Below are positions 1-10,492 of a DNA stretch of 64,000 nt, in pieces. A model generated the notes under the pieces. The model was not told where the DNA came from and ran no database searches. It worked only from the letters and a program-made list of their open reading frames with translations. The stretch lies in NCBI RefSeq assembly GCF_003390915.1, contig NZ_QMEM01000006.1:62001-126000 (forward strand), given 5' to 3'. The stretch is from Lewinella sp. IMCC34183 (GTDB lineage: Bacteria; Bacteroidota; Bacteroidia; Chitinophagales; Saprospiraceae). Within the stretch, counting starts at the first letter, position 1. Every line of letters starts with the position of its first letter. A program made the position numbers and the translations under genes.

Positions 1-1
1 C

Positions 2-772
2 AGCCACGGGCTCGAGGGCAGCAGCCAGGGAGCGTACATCGTCAGCGCGGCCCGCTACTTCGCACGCCACGGCTGGCACGCGCTGGCCTGGAACTGCCGC
101 AGCTGCTCCGGGGAGATCAACCGAACCCGTAAGCTCTACAGCCACGGACAGAGCGAGGACCTGGAACACGTCGTTAACCACGCGCTGGCCACGGGGCGCT
201 ACGACCGGATCGTCCTTGTCGGCTACAGCATGGGTGGCAACCTGACGCTGAAGTACCTCGGCACCGCCGGGCGCGACGTACCCGCCGAGGTGACCCACGG
301 GGTAGCCTTTTCGGCGCCCTGCTTCATCGAGCACAGCGTCGACAGCCTCGAGCGCCCCGACAACTGGATCTACAAGCGGAAGTTCTACCGGGCCCTAGCG
401 GCCAAAGTGCGGGCCAAGGAGGCCCAGTTCCCCGGCCTGGTCGACCTCACCGCCCTGGACCGCATCGGGGTGTGGCGCGACTTCGACCGGGCCTTCTCCA
501 GCGTCATCGGAGGCTACGATGACCTGGAGGAATACTACGCCTATCTCTCTTCGGGAAATTACGTCGGAGATACCGCCGTGCCGGTGCTCATCGTCAACGC
601 CCTGAACGATCCCATCGTTCCGGAAGCCTGTACGCCCTGTGCTCTCGGAAAGACCCACCCCCTCATCACCGTCGAGCAGCCGCGGCGGGGCGGTCACGTG
701 GGCTTTCCGCTGCGGGGCCGGCCGCACAACGGAATGGACGAGCGCGCGCTGGCTTTTGTTTCCCGACGCTAA
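2..772 (+). CDS. YheT-like alpha/beta hydrolase (5' truncated)
   Basis: The reading frame is open from base 2, so the N-terminus lies outside the window; 256 residues are visible. The fragment opens with an oxyanion-type SHGLEGSS motif, and GYSMGGN is the nucleophile elbow with Ser76 of the fragment. Asp203 in NALNDPIVP and His232 in GGHVGF complete a plausible triad. The HGLEGSS plus GYSMGGN combination is typical of the YheT/ABHD1-3 family of carboxylesterase-like hydrolases. An internal ATG at 230 falls inside the nucleophile motif and is not a real start. The substrate cannot be told from sequence. A GTG-started gene follows 12 bases after the stop. Confidence 0.85.
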   Translation, partial: SHGLEGSSQGAYIVSAARYFARHGWHALAWNCRSCSGEINRTRKLYSHGQSEDLEHVVNHALATGRYDRIVLVGYSMGGNLTLKYLGTAGRDVPAEVTHGVAFSAPCFIEHSVDSLERPDNWIYKRKFYRALAAKVRAKEAQFPGLVDLTALDRIGVWRDFDRAFSSVIGGYDDLEEYYAYLSSGNYVGDTAVPVLIVNALNDPIVPEACTPCALGKTHPLITVEQPRRGGHVGFPLRGRPHNGMDERALAFVSRR

Positions 773-784
773 CTATTTTGGGGG

Positions 785-2296
785 GTGTTACGCTTCTCCC
801 TTCTCCTGCTCTTCCTGCATCCGCTGCCCCTCCGGGCCCAGTTCGTTGCCCCACCGGCCAGTCAGGCCGCCGTCGCCGCGGTGACCGTGGGCTACACCGA
901 TCTGGGGATCGACTACCACCGCCCCTCGGTACACGGACGTATCGTTTTTGGCGAACTACAACCCTTCGGAACGGTCTGGCGCGCGGGGGCCAACGAGAAC
1001 ACCCTGCTGCGCACGTCCCGGGACGTTTGGGTAGACAATCATCGCGTTCCGGCGGGGACGTATTCCGTCTACCTTATGCCGCGGGAGAATGCACCCTGGA
1101 CCTGGATACTCAACTCCGACACGACCCACTGGGGGGCCACCGCTTACGATCCCCGGTACGATGTTCTCCGCTACGATGCCCCCACCGCACGCCTGATGGA
1201 GCGTACCGAGACGCTGGAGTACCGCTGGATGGACCTCCGCCACGACCGGGCCACCCTGGCACTGGAGTGGGAATGGTACCGGGTTCGACTTCCGTTCACG
1301 CTGGCCACCCACGCCCAGCTGGCGGAAGCAGCCGAACGGCTATTGTCTCCCGCCACCCATTCCGATGATTACTATGAGGTCGCGCGCTACTACCTGGAAA
1401 GCGACAGCGTCGCCCGGGCCAAGGAATGGATAGACCGGTGGGCGGCCGCGGCACCCCCGCAGTTTGGTCGCACGCGGCGTCGCGCACTCATCGAGTGGGA
1501 ACTTGGAAACGAGTCCCTGGCCCGTTCCCTGCTTGATACCAGCCTGCAACTGGCCCGCTCGGCCGGTAACGATCATTACGTTCGCCTCAATGAGCAGACA
1601 CTCCGCGACTGGACCCGCACCCCCCTACCCCTGCCGGCCGACAGTTTATTGGCGGCCAGCATTGCCTACCACGACCCCGAGAGTCGCTGGTTGACGGAGC
1701 CGCACGCATTGCGGATCTCCGAGAGCCGCCCCGGCGGCGGTGACCGCTACACCCGGCTACTGCTGAACCCGGGTGGCGGTCCCTTCACCGTGGAACGCAC
1801 CGGCGGGGGCGGGCAGGTGACGCTGGAGATCCGGCAGGACGGCTATGCCTTCACCGCCGATGGGCAATCCGTAACCGACGACTCCCTGCAAATGGCACTC
1901 AACCTGACCCCCGACCGGGTAAAGGTCCTCCGCGACTATTATGGCTACCTGTGGGGCCTACCCATGAAGTTGCGCGATCCAGGCACCCTGATCAGCCCCA
2001 CCGTGTACCAAGTGTACTACCACGGGCAGCGGGCACTGGAGATCGAGGTGCGCTACCGACCCGAGACGGGCGGAGACGTATGGCATTTTCTCTTTGACCC
2101 GGATACCTTTGCGCTTATCGGGTACCGCTTTTACCATGACCGTGATGGCGACGGACCCGGGACCGGAGAATACATTCTCCTGGAGGACGAGGTCCTGCAG
2201 GACGGCATCCGGTTTCCCGCCCGCCGCCACTGGTACCGTACGGCGGATAAGCTGTTTTTGGGAACCGACACATTGCTTCTTCCGGGTAAAAACTGA
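785..2296 (+). CDS. Secreted DUF2911 protein with DUF6503-like C-terminus
   Basis: 503 residues from a GTG codon; I chose this start because it gives a clean signal peptide (leucine-rich core ending near RAQF). Residues about 25-165 match the DUF2911 pattern, including the GTVWRAGANENT and PAGTYSVYLMP stretches. A helical middle follows, then from about residue 310 a beta-rich segment with WGLPMKL and an end resembling DUF6503 (FLGTDTLLLPG). Both families are common, uncharacterised exported proteins of Bacteroidota. The fusion is read from one continuous frame. The role is unknown; location is probably periplasmic or outer surface. Confidence 0.8.
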   Translation: MLRFSLLLLFLHPLPLRAQFVAPPASQAAVAAVTVGYTDLGIDYHRPSVHGRIVFGELQPFGTVWRAGANENTLLRTSRDVWVDNHRVPAGTYSVYLMPRENAPWTWILNSDTTHWGATAYDPRYDVLRYDAPTARLMERTETLEYRWMDLRHDRATLALEWEWYRVRLPFTLATHAQLAEAAERLLSPATHSDDYYEVARYYLESDSVARAKEWIDRWAAAAPPQFGRTRRRALIEWELGNESLARSLLDTSLQLARSAGNDHYVRLNEQTLRDWTRTPLPLPADSLLAASIAYHDPESRWLTEPHALRISESRPGGGDRYTRLLLNPGGGPFTVERTGGGGQVTLEIRQDGYAFTADGQSVTDDSLQMALNLTPDRVKVLRDYYGYLWGLPMKLRDPGTLISPTVYQVYYHGQRALEIEVRYRPETGGDVWHFLFDPDTFALIGYRFYHDRDGDGPGTGEYILLEDEVLQDGIRFPARRHWYRTADKLFLGTDTLLLPGKN

Positions 2297-2353
2297 ACAC
2301 AATGCGCGGCAATCTCTTTAGACAGTATAAAACCCGTGTAAATACATCAAATT

Positions 2354-2986
2354 ATGGCTGCCAAGATTCTCATTACCTTCTACTCCACCTACGGACACAC
2401 CTTCAAGCTGGCCCAGGCCGTACAGCGCGGCGCGGAAACGGCCGGTGCGGAAGTACGCCTGCGGCGCGTCGCCGAGCTGCCACAGGCGGCTGAGGCCATG
2501 AAAAACGACGAAAACTACCAGGCCGCCCAGCAATCCATGTCCCACCTGGAAGAAGTCACCCACGACGATCTTCGCTGGGCCGACGGTATCGCCTGGGGTA
2601 CCCCTACCCGCTACGGAAACATGGCCGCCCAGGTCAAGCAATTCATCGATACCACCAGCCCCCTGTGGTCGAAGGGCGAGCTGGAAGACAAGGCATCCGG
2701 TGTCTTTGTCTCCACGGCTACCCAGCACGGCGGGCAGGAGTCGACGATCCTCTCTTTTCACATCCCGCTGCTCCACCTGGGTATGATCCTCGTCGGCAGC
2801 CCCTACGGCCAGAACCCTACTCTCTTCAACGTCGAGAACATCCACGGCGGCAGCCCCTACGGCCCCAGCACGATCGCCGGTGGCGACGGATCGCTGCAGC
2901 CCAAGGAAGGCGACCTGGAAATGTCGATCAAGTTGGGTACCCGCCTGGCGAAGGTATCGGAGCGGCTTGCTTCCCTGCGCGGCTAA
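2354..2986 (+). CDS. wrbA: NAD(P)H:quinone oxidoreductase WrbA
   Basis: 210 residues, normal WrbA length. The N-terminus has the flavodoxin-like FMN phosphate loop (FYSTYGHTFKLA), followed by the WrbA-type GTPTRYGNM and ATQHGGQE segments and the conserved GSPYG stretch. WrbA is a tetrameric cytosolic FMN enzyme that makes two-electron reductions of quinones and protects against redox cycling. It stands alone on the plus strand. Its stop is immediately adjacent to the stop of the convergent WD40 gene with no base between them, so the two mRNAs probably overlap. Confidence 0.95.
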   Translation: MAAKILITFYSTYGHTFKLAQAVQRGAETAGAEVRLRRVAELPQAAEAMKNDENYQAAQQSMSHLEEVTHDDLRWADGIAWGTPTRYGNMAAQVKQFIDTTSPLWSKGELEDKASGVFVSTATQHGGQESTILSFHIPLLHLGMILVGSPYGQNPTLFNVENIHGGSPYGPSTIAGGDGSLQPKEGDLEMSIKLGTRLAKVSERLASLRG

Positions 2987-3958
2987 TTACCAGCCGGCTA
3001 CCGTGCGAAGCCGGGAATCGACTATAAAAGCTTCCCCGTCACCCGATGTCGTGATCAGGCGGGTACCGTCGGGCTTCCACGCCAATCCCCATAAATAACG
3101 GTCCCGCAGTCCATGCCGAATTTGCTCGCCACCGGGCGTCCACAGACGAATCCCGTCGCTGGCGCTGGCGAGTAAATTCCCCGTGGGGCTCCACGCCAGG
3201 TTGCGAATTTCCACCCGGCTCGAAGAGTCACGACCTATCAATTTTCCATCCGCCGACCAGTACTGTAGGTAGGGTGGCCTTTTTTTGTCTGGTTGCCCGT
3301 AATCACCGGTCGCGTAAAGCGCTCCTTCGGGATGCCAGGCTACGCTTAGCATTAGCACCTCCTGCTCCCGGGCGGGGCGGTGGGTATACCTGTCGTTGGC
3401 AAGTTCGTAGCGGGCGATCCCCGACCCTACCGTCAGAATAATCTGACCGTCGGGGTGCCAGGACAGCGCCGTGATTCCCTTCGGTTCAACTTTCCTCCTC
3501 CGCTGCAAACGTCCTTCGTAGTCGTAGAGGAGAAGATAACCGTCATTATCGCCCACCGCGAGTAGTTCTCCGTCCGGGCTCCACCCCAGACCACGAGCCC
3601 CAGCGGCGGAGATACTATCCAGGTAGCGTTTTTCTCCACTCCGCAGGTCAAAGAGAAAGGACCCCTCCTCTCCGGCTTGCAGGGTCACGGCCAACCGTTC
3701 CTTCCCAGGGTGCCAGGCTACGCCGGTAACGGTGTTACTTGTGGGTATGGTGGAAGTGATCGCATTCCCAAGTGGCGAATAGATGCGGACGTCGGGGGAA
3801 TTTCCGCCGGTGACAATCTCGTTTCGCGGGCCGCCCCAGTCGGCGGTCCAGAGAATGTCTTCGTAGTCGTAGGATTTTAAGGCCACCGTACGGCAGCCAC
3901 CGGAGACCACTCCGAGCAGGAGAATCAGAAACAGCGGACCGGAAATGGTTTGCCTCAT
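2987..3958 (-). CDS. WD40-repeat lipoprotein
   Basis: 323 residues when started at the Met before RQTISG. An upstream Met at 3988 would add 10 residues ahead of the signal peptide, which is less likely. A lipoprotein signal ends at GVVSGGC. The rest is a series of WD40-type repeats recognisable by recurrent GH/WHP and WSPDG/WHPDG turns, enough for one beta-propeller. Such propellers are scaffolds, so no enzymatic role is proposed. It is the last gene of a leftward cluster behind the pullulanase and may be translated from the same transcript. Confidence 0.8.
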   Translation of the reverse strand: MRQTISGPLFLILLLGVVSGGCRTVALKSYDYEDILWTADWGGPRNEIVTGGNSPDVRIYSPLGNAITSTIPTSNTVTGVAWHPGKERLAVTLQAGEEGSFLFDLRSGEKRYLDSISAAGARGLGWSPDGELLAVGDNDGYLLLYDYEGRLQRRRKVEPKGITALSWHPDGQIILTVGSGIARYELANDRYTHRPAREQEVLMLSVAWHPEGALYATGDYGQPDKKRPPYLQYWSADGKLIGRDSSSRVEIRNLAWSPTGNLLASASDGIRLWTPGGEQIRHGLRDRYLWGLAWKPDGTRLITTSGDGEAFIVDSRLRTVAGW

Positions 3959-4026
3959 TGACGGGAAGGTTTTTTCGTTTCCCAGCACCCCGGCAACGAC
4001 GAGCGGATCACCCCGCAGTTGCAGGC

Positions 4027-6036
4027 TTAGTTCTCACCGCTTCCTGTCTTCTTCACGAATACGTTCGTCGAGATCGCACCGAGCGTTACTTCTCCACTCA
4101 TGGTATCAGTTGCGCGTCCATCGGAGTCTACGCGATCCCCATCGACGACCTGTCGCCACTCCCCCTCGGGCAGCGTATGCCGGTGGCGAGTCTGGTAACC
4201 GTTGAGTACGACGTATATATCGGTCCAGTCGTCGCCGGGGGCGTTCTGCAGCCGGTAGGCAATCAACTGGTCGTCACCCGCGTCGGTAAAGGTGAGGTGG
4301 CGGGCGATCAGTGCGGTTTCACCGATCCGGAAGGCGGGGTGTGCCTTACGCAGGGCGATCAGGTCCCTGACGTAGGCGACCGTGCGCGCGTGCTGTCCTT
4401 TCTTCTCCCACTTGATGGCGTTGACCGCATCACTACTCTGGTAGCTGTTCTCGTCACCACCCTTTGACCGCAGCATTTCCGTACCGGCGTGCACAAAGGG
4501 AATGCCCTGGCTGGTGAGCACCGTGGCCAGGGCCAGACGCTGCATGCTTTCCCGCACCCGGGGAGGATCGCCGGGGTTGCTGAGTTGCAGGCGGTCCCAC
4601 AGGGTATGGTTATCGTGGCAGCTCACGTAGTTGACGCACTGCGCGGGTTGCCTGGCCCAGGGGGCGTGGCTGTAATTCACGCTATCGTAGCTGATCTGGG
4701 GATGGGCGGTTGCCCCTACGATGCCGAACCGAACGGATTCCGCCACGTCGGTGGCCCCGCTCACGAATCCCCGTTCTTCGGCGTCAAACACGCTGCCCTT
4801 GAGGGCGTCGCGCACGTCGTCGCTGAAGGCCGCGATGTTGATCAGCTGCGGGGTATGCACTTTCGTGGCCTGCTGGCTCTCCGGCAGCGGACTGTCGCCC
4901 GCCGTCCACCCCTCTCCGTACAGCAGAATGGAGGGGTCGATCCCGTGCAGCGTCTCGCTGATGTCGTTCATCGTGGCAATATCGTGGATGCCCATCAGGT
5001 CGAAGCGGAAGCCGTCGACGTGGTACTCGTCCGCCCAGTATTCGACGGACTCACGGATGAACTTCCGGACCATGGGCCGCTGGCTCGCGATCTCGTTGCC
5101 GCATCCGCTGGCGTTGCTGAACGTACCGTCGGCATTGAACCGGTAGAAGTAGTCGGGCACGAGCAACTGAAAGGAGCTGTTCTCCGTACGGCCGGTATGA
5201 TTATATACCACGTCCATCACCACCCGGATGCCGGCCGCGTGCAGTGCCTGGACCATCTGCTTGAACTCGCGGATACGGACCTTGCCGTCGGATGGATCGG
5301 TGGAGTAGCTTCCCTCGGGTACGTTATAGTTCTGCGGGTCGTACCCCCAGTTGTACTGAGTGGAGTCGGAGCGTGCCTCATCAACGCTTAGAAAGTCAAA
5401 GCTCGGCAGCAGGTGGACGTGAGTAACGCCCATTTCAATAAGGTGATCCAGCCCGGTGGTATCGCCGGTCGGTGTGGTGGTTCCGCGCTCCGTCAGGCCC
5501 AGGAACTTACCCTTGTGGGTGATGCCGGAGTTGGGATCCATGCTCAGGTCGCGTACGTGTAATTCGTAGATGACCGCGTCGGTGGGCTTGCCCATTACCG
5601 GACGGCGGTCGTTCTCCCACCCCGGGGGATCGGTGGCAAAGAGGTCCACTACCTGTCCCCGCAGGCCGTTGGTACCGGCGGCACGGGCGTAGGGGTCGGT
5701 GGCTTCCGCCAGCCAGCGGCCGTCGCGCTTGATCTGGTAGGTATAATAGGTACCGTCGAGGTCTCCGGAGACGGAAACCGCCCAGGCCCCGTCGCGGGCC
5801 TCCATGTCGAGCGACTCTCGCGGTTCCGTACCTGGCCGGTCGTCGGCGTAGAGGTGGACGCGGGCCGCTTGGGCGGCGGGCGACCAGAGCTTAAAGGTCG
5901 TGGAGGCGGAGGTATACGTGGCGCCCAGGTCGGCGTAGGGGTATACGGGGTAGTCTTCCAGCGTATCGTACTGGGGCCGGGGGTCGGAGCAGGTCACGAA
6001 AAACAGCGTTGAGCAAACGAGAAGTAGGACTCTCAA
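4027..6036 (-). CDS. pulA: Type I pullulanase-like GH13 lipoprotein
   Basis: 669 residues. A lipoprotein signal (TLFFVTC) places it on a membrane facing the periplasm or outside. An N-terminal CBM48-like beta domain (TTFKLWSPAAQAARVHLY) precedes the catalytic barrel. VIYELHVRDLS and YNWGYDPQNYNVPEGSYS are the pullulanase signatures. The GH13 triad is visible: Asp346 in GFRFDLMG, Glu375 in YGEGW and Asp475 in SCHDNH. Known type I pullulanases cleave alpha-1,6 branches of pullulan, starch and glycogen. The hydrolase gene sits 25 bases upstream on the same strand and the WD40 gene 68 bases downstream, so the four genes from 7048 leftward look like one operon. Confidence 0.93.
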   Translation of the reverse strand: MRVLLLVCSTLFFVTCSDPRPQYDTLEDYPVYPYADLGATYTSASTTFKLWSPAAQAARVHLYADDRPGTEPRESLDMEARDGAWAVSVSGDLDGTYYTYQIKRDGRWLAEATDPYARAAGTNGLRGQVVDLFATDPPGWENDRRPVMGKPTDAVIYELHVRDLSMDPNSGITHKGKFLGLTERGTTTPTGDTTGLDHLIEMGVTHVHLLPSFDFLSVDEARSDSTQYNWGYDPQNYNVPEGSYSTDPSDGKVRIREFKQMVQALHAAGIRVVMDVVYNHTGRTENSSFQLLVPDYFYRFNADGTFSNASGCGNEIASQRPMVRKFIRESVEYWADEYHVDGFRFDLMGIHDIATMNDISETLHGIDPSILLYGEGWTAGDSPLPESQQATKVHTPQLINIAAFSDDVRDALKGSVFDAEERGFVSGATDVAESVRFGIVGATAHPQISYDSVNYSHAPWARQPAQCVNYVSCHDNHTLWDRLQLSNPGDPPRVRESMQRLALATVLTSQGIPFVHAGTEMLRSKGGDENSYQSSDAVNAIKWEKKGQHARTVAYVRDLIALRKAHPAFRIGETALIARHLTFTDAGDDQLIAYRLQNAPGDDWTDIYVVLNGYQTRHRHTLPEGEWRQVVDGDRVDSDGRATDTMSGEVTLGAISTNVFVKKTGSGEN

Positions 6037-6061
6037 GTAATTAGGAAGTTGACGGTCGGGC

Positions 6062-6847
6062 TTAGTCGGCGACCCGTAGGACCGTTTCGGTGAACCGGGG
6101 GTCTAAGATAACACCGCGGTGGCCCGACTCGGGCAGTTCGATCAATTCAACGCGCCCGGGGGCGGCCTCGTATATTTCCTCGGACATGGAATACGGTATT
6201 AGCTCGTCGCGCCGACCGTGCAGTACCGTTACCGGGCAGCGGGCCGCGGCCACGTTGTCCAGGGTGTTGAGGGGATACTTGAGGATGAAGTCCGGGACCA
6301 TCCAAAACCACAGGTTCTTCATGGCGGTAATGCTGACGTAGGGGGCCGCGAGCACCAGGTGGCGGGGGGTATTGTGGGCGGCCAGGTAGGCCCCCATGCC
6401 CGTACCCAGGGAGTAGGCGGCGATCACGATGTTTGACTCCGCGTAGCGATCGAGCAATACGTCGTACACCGCCTGGGCGTCGGCGAAGAGCACCTCTTCC
6501 GAAGCGATGCTGCCCCCGCTTTTCCCGTAGCCGCGGTAGTCGAAGAGGTAGACGTCGTTTGGCCCCCGGAGGAGCCCTTCCGTCTGCCGGAGGCTGCGCC
6601 GGTTGCTTCCGCGGTTACCGTGCAGAAACAGGATGGCCCCGCGGGCACCGGGCTTCCGGAACGCCAGGACGTTCAGGGGCGTCCCGTCCGCGGCATCGAC
6701 GGTCAGTTCCTCCCCGGTCCCGAAAGCGTAATCGGCGGGAAGTTCCCGGGGATGAAAGATCAGCCGCTCCTGGAAGACGTACAGCAGCAGGCACAGCACC
6801 ACGTACGTGCCGGCCAGAAAAATAGCAATACGCTTGATCCACTTCAT
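6062..6847 (-). CDS. Membrane-anchored alpha/beta hydrolase (BEM46-like)
   Basis: 261 residues with one N-terminal transmembrane helix (IAIFLAGTYVVLCLLLYVF), then a serine hydrolase domain. The oxyanion motif is FLHGNRGS. The nucleophile elbow is AYSLGTG, with Ser146 and Ala in place of the usual first Gly. Asp214 (HGRRDELIP) and His243 (SGHRG) complete the triad. The fold and anchor match the BEM46/ABHD13 group, whose substrates are poorly known. It lies between a small membrane protein gene (21 bases upstream) and the pullulanase gene (25 bases downstream). Confidence 0.88.
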   Translation of the reverse strand: MKWIKRIAIFLAGTYVVLCLLLYVFQERLIFHPRELPADYAFGTGEELTVDAADGTPLNVLAFRKPGARGAILFLHGNRGSNRRSLRQTEGLLRGPNDVYLFDYRGYGKSGGSIASEEVLFADAQAVYDVLLDRYAESNIVIAAYSLGTGMGAYLAAHNTPRHLVLAAPYVSITAMKNLWFWMVPDFILKYPLNTLDNVAAARCPVTVLHGRRDELIPYSMSEEIYEAAPGRVELIELPESGHRGVILDPRFTETVLRVAD

Positions 6848-6868
6848 GAGGTCAGGTTGGGGCGGGTG

Positions 6869-7048
6869 CTAGTCCGGCACCGACCGCAGCAGCCCCATAC
6901 CCGTGATAAAGAAGATCCCGCCGACGATGGCCACGCCCCAGGCGTTCTGCCCGAGCGCGAGCTGGCCGGGGTTGAAAATGGCCAGCACGCCCGCGGCCAG
7001 GGCAACGGCACCCACGATGGTAAAGACAAGGGCCAGGGTACGCTTCAT
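6869..7048 (-). CDS. Small two-helix membrane protein (59 aa)
   Basis: A 59-residue ORF read directly from the minus strand, starting MKRTLALVFTIVGA and ending LLRSVPD. It has two hydrophobic helices, about residues 4-25 and 36-54, separated by the polar NPGQLALGQNA loop. The frame is closed by TAG and has the expected high third-position GC. It is the first gene of the leftward hydrolase-pullulanase-WD40 cluster and has a Bacteroidota -7 box (TATCTTTG) 15 bases upstream of its ATG. Conserved amphipathic membrane proteins of this size are common, and I do not recognise a named family. Confidence 0.75.
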   Translation of the reverse strand: MKRTLALVFTIVGAVALAAGVLAIFNPGQLALGQNAWGVAIVGGIFFITGMGLLRSVPD

Positions 7049-7062
7049 GCGGAAAATTTTTC

Positions 7063-7070
7063 CAAAGATA
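7063..7070 (-). promoter_or_regulatory. -7 promoter box for the 59-aa protein operon
   Basis: The minus strand reads TATCTTTG, an exact match to the Bacteroidota -7 consensus TAnnTTTG, ending 14 bases before the ATG of the small membrane protein. A start of transcription about 6-7 bases further gives a very short leader. No clear TTG is seen at the -33 position, so the call rests on the -7 box. Confidence 0.5.
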
Positions 7071-7149
7071 GCACGGTCGCCATTCGCGGGCTCCCGGAGC
7101 GTCGGTACCGATTGAGTATCTTGCTGACCGCCAAAACTACCCGAACCCA

Positions 7150-8370
7150 GTGCCCCACCTGAACCGTCGCCAGTTTCTTACCCTCGCCGGCCTGCCGGTG
7201 GTGTTCGCTGCCCGGCTGCCCGCCGGAATCTCGCTACTGGGCCTGCCGGACCCTCCCGAAGGCCTGCCCGGCAAGGACCCCGGACTCATCGTACTCAACG
7301 ACCGGCCCGTCAACGCCGAGACCCCCGCCCACCTGCTCAACCCGCGGGTGACCCCCGCCGACCGCTTTTTCGTCCGCAACAACGGACTGGTGCCCCGGTC
7401 GATCCTGGACGGCGAAGCCGTCGATCCGGCCGCCTGGACGCTGACCATCGGCGGAGAGGCGATGCCGCGGGAGGTAACCTTTACCCTGGCCGAGCTGCGC
7501 GACCGGTTCCGCCACCATGAATACCACCTCACCCTGGAATGCGGCGGCAACGGCCGCAAGGAGTTTAACCCACCCGCCTCCGGCAACCAGTGGGGTACCG
7601 GTGCGGTGGGCTGTGCGAAATGGACCGGCGTACGCCTGAAGGACGTGCTCGAAGCGGCCGGCTACGACCGGGAGAAAGCCGTCTACATCGGCTACTACGG
7701 CAAGGACACCCACCTGAGTGGTGACCCCGACAAGGTCGTCATTTCCCGGGGGGTACCCATCGCCAAGGCGCTCGAGGACGAGAGCCTCATCGCGTGGGCC
7801 ATGAACGACGAACCCCTGCCGCCCCTCAACGGCTACCCGCTGCGGCTGGTCTTCTCGGGCTACCCGGCGAGTTGCTCCGGCAAGTGGCTCTCGCGGATCG
7901 TCGTCCGCGACCGGGTGCACGACGGAGAGAAAATGGGGGGCGCCTCCTACCGCGTACCCTGCAAGCCGGTCGCGCCCGGTGCCGAGGTGGCCGACGCCGA
8001 TATGTGCATCATCGAGGAAATGCCGGTCAAGTCACTGATCACCAGCCCGAAGACGGGAGCCATCGTGGAGAGCGGTCGCAGCCTGTCCCTGGCCGGGCAC
8101 GCGTGGTGCGGTGCGGGCAAGGTCGCCCGCATGGAGTACAGCATCGACTTCGGAAGCAACTGGGAATCCTGTACGCTTACCGCCCCGGTAAACCGCTACG
8201 CCTGGCAACATTTCGCGGCGGACGTGACCTTTCCCGAGACGGGCTACTACGAAATCTGGGCCCGGGCCACCGACGACCGCGGCAACGCCCAGCCCATGGT
8301 CATCCCCGCCTGGAATCCCCGCGGATACCTCAACAATGCCTGTCACCGCATCTCCATCAAAATCGTCTAA
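7150..8370 (+). CDS. Tat-exported sulfite-oxidase-like molybdoenzyme
   Basis: 406 residues from a GTG start that brings in the twin-arginine signal (LNRRQFLTLAG). The molybdopterin domain carries Cys131 in LECGGNGR, the expected molybdenum ligand. GCAKWTGVRLKDVL and SGYPASCSGKWL are typical of the sulfite oxidase/SorA family. A C-terminal Mo-co dimerisation domain follows from about residue 285. Known members oxidise sulfite to sulfate in the periplasm. A lipoprotein cytochrome c begins 3 bases after the stop, the arrangement expected of a two-subunit dehydrogenase passing electrons to haem. Related non-sulfite enzymes exist, so the substrate is inferred. Confidence 0.88.
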   Translation: MPHLNRRQFLTLAGLPVVFAARLPAGISLLGLPDPPEGLPGKDPGLIVLNDRPVNAETPAHLLNPRVTPADRFFVRNNGLVPRSILDGEAVDPAAWTLTIGGEAMPREVTFTLAELRDRFRHHEYHLTLECGGNGRKEFNPPASGNQWGTGAVGCAKWTGVRLKDVLEAAGYDREKAVYIGYYGKDTHLSGDPDKVVISRGVPIAKALEDESLIAWAMNDEPLPPLNGYPLRLVFSGYPASCSGKWLSRIVVRDRVHDGEKMGGASYRVPCKPVAPGAEVADADMCIIEEMPVKSLITSPKTGAIVESGRSLSLAGHAWCGAGKVARMEYSIDFGSNWESCTLTAPVNRYAWQHFAADVTFPETGYYEIWARATDDRGNAQPMVIPAWNPRGYLNNACHRISIKIV

Positions 8371-8373
8371 TAT

Positions 8374-8785
8374 ATGCCGGCCCCTTTCCGCTATTCGCTG
8401 ATCCTGCTTGGCTTCGTCCTAAGTGCACTCGGGCTATCCACCTGCCGGGACGACTCCGCCGGTGAGCCAAGCACGGCACCCGCGGCCCCGCCCCCCGGGG
8501 TGGTGGGTGGCGTGGATACGCTGACCGGCCTGATCGCCGAAGGAGACTACCTACTGGTGAAGGGAAACTGCCTGGCCTGCCACAGCGCCAAGCTGATCAC
8601 CCAGAACCGGGCCGATCGCCAGGGATGGTTGGACATGATCCACTGGATGCAGGAGACCCAGGGCCTGCAGGATCTCGGACCCCACGAGGGCCCCATCGTG
8701 GACTACCTCGCGACGTACTACGCCCCCGAGGAAACGGGCCGGCGCCCGCCCCTCGGAGACGTAGAGTGGTACATTCTGGAGCAGC

Positions 8786-8796
<11 letters not shown>
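8374..8796 (+). CDS. Lipoprotein c-type cytochrome, partner of the molybdoenzyme
   Basis: 140 residues. A signal peptide with lipobox (LGLSTC) anchors the protein by a lipid. There is a single haem c motif, CLACH (Cys66, Cys69, His70). Candidate Met axial ligands lie in the WLDMIHWMQ stretch. Size, context and motif match the small haem subunit of SorAB-type sulfite dehydrogenases, which takes electrons from the molybdenum centre. It follows the oxidase gene by 3 bases and is surely co-transcribed. Its last 11 bases overlap the 3' end of the convergent ettA. Confidence 0.88.
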
Positions 8797-10468
<1,672 letters not shown>

Positions 10469-10492
10469 AGTGGGTGAGTTGTAGGTGAGAAA

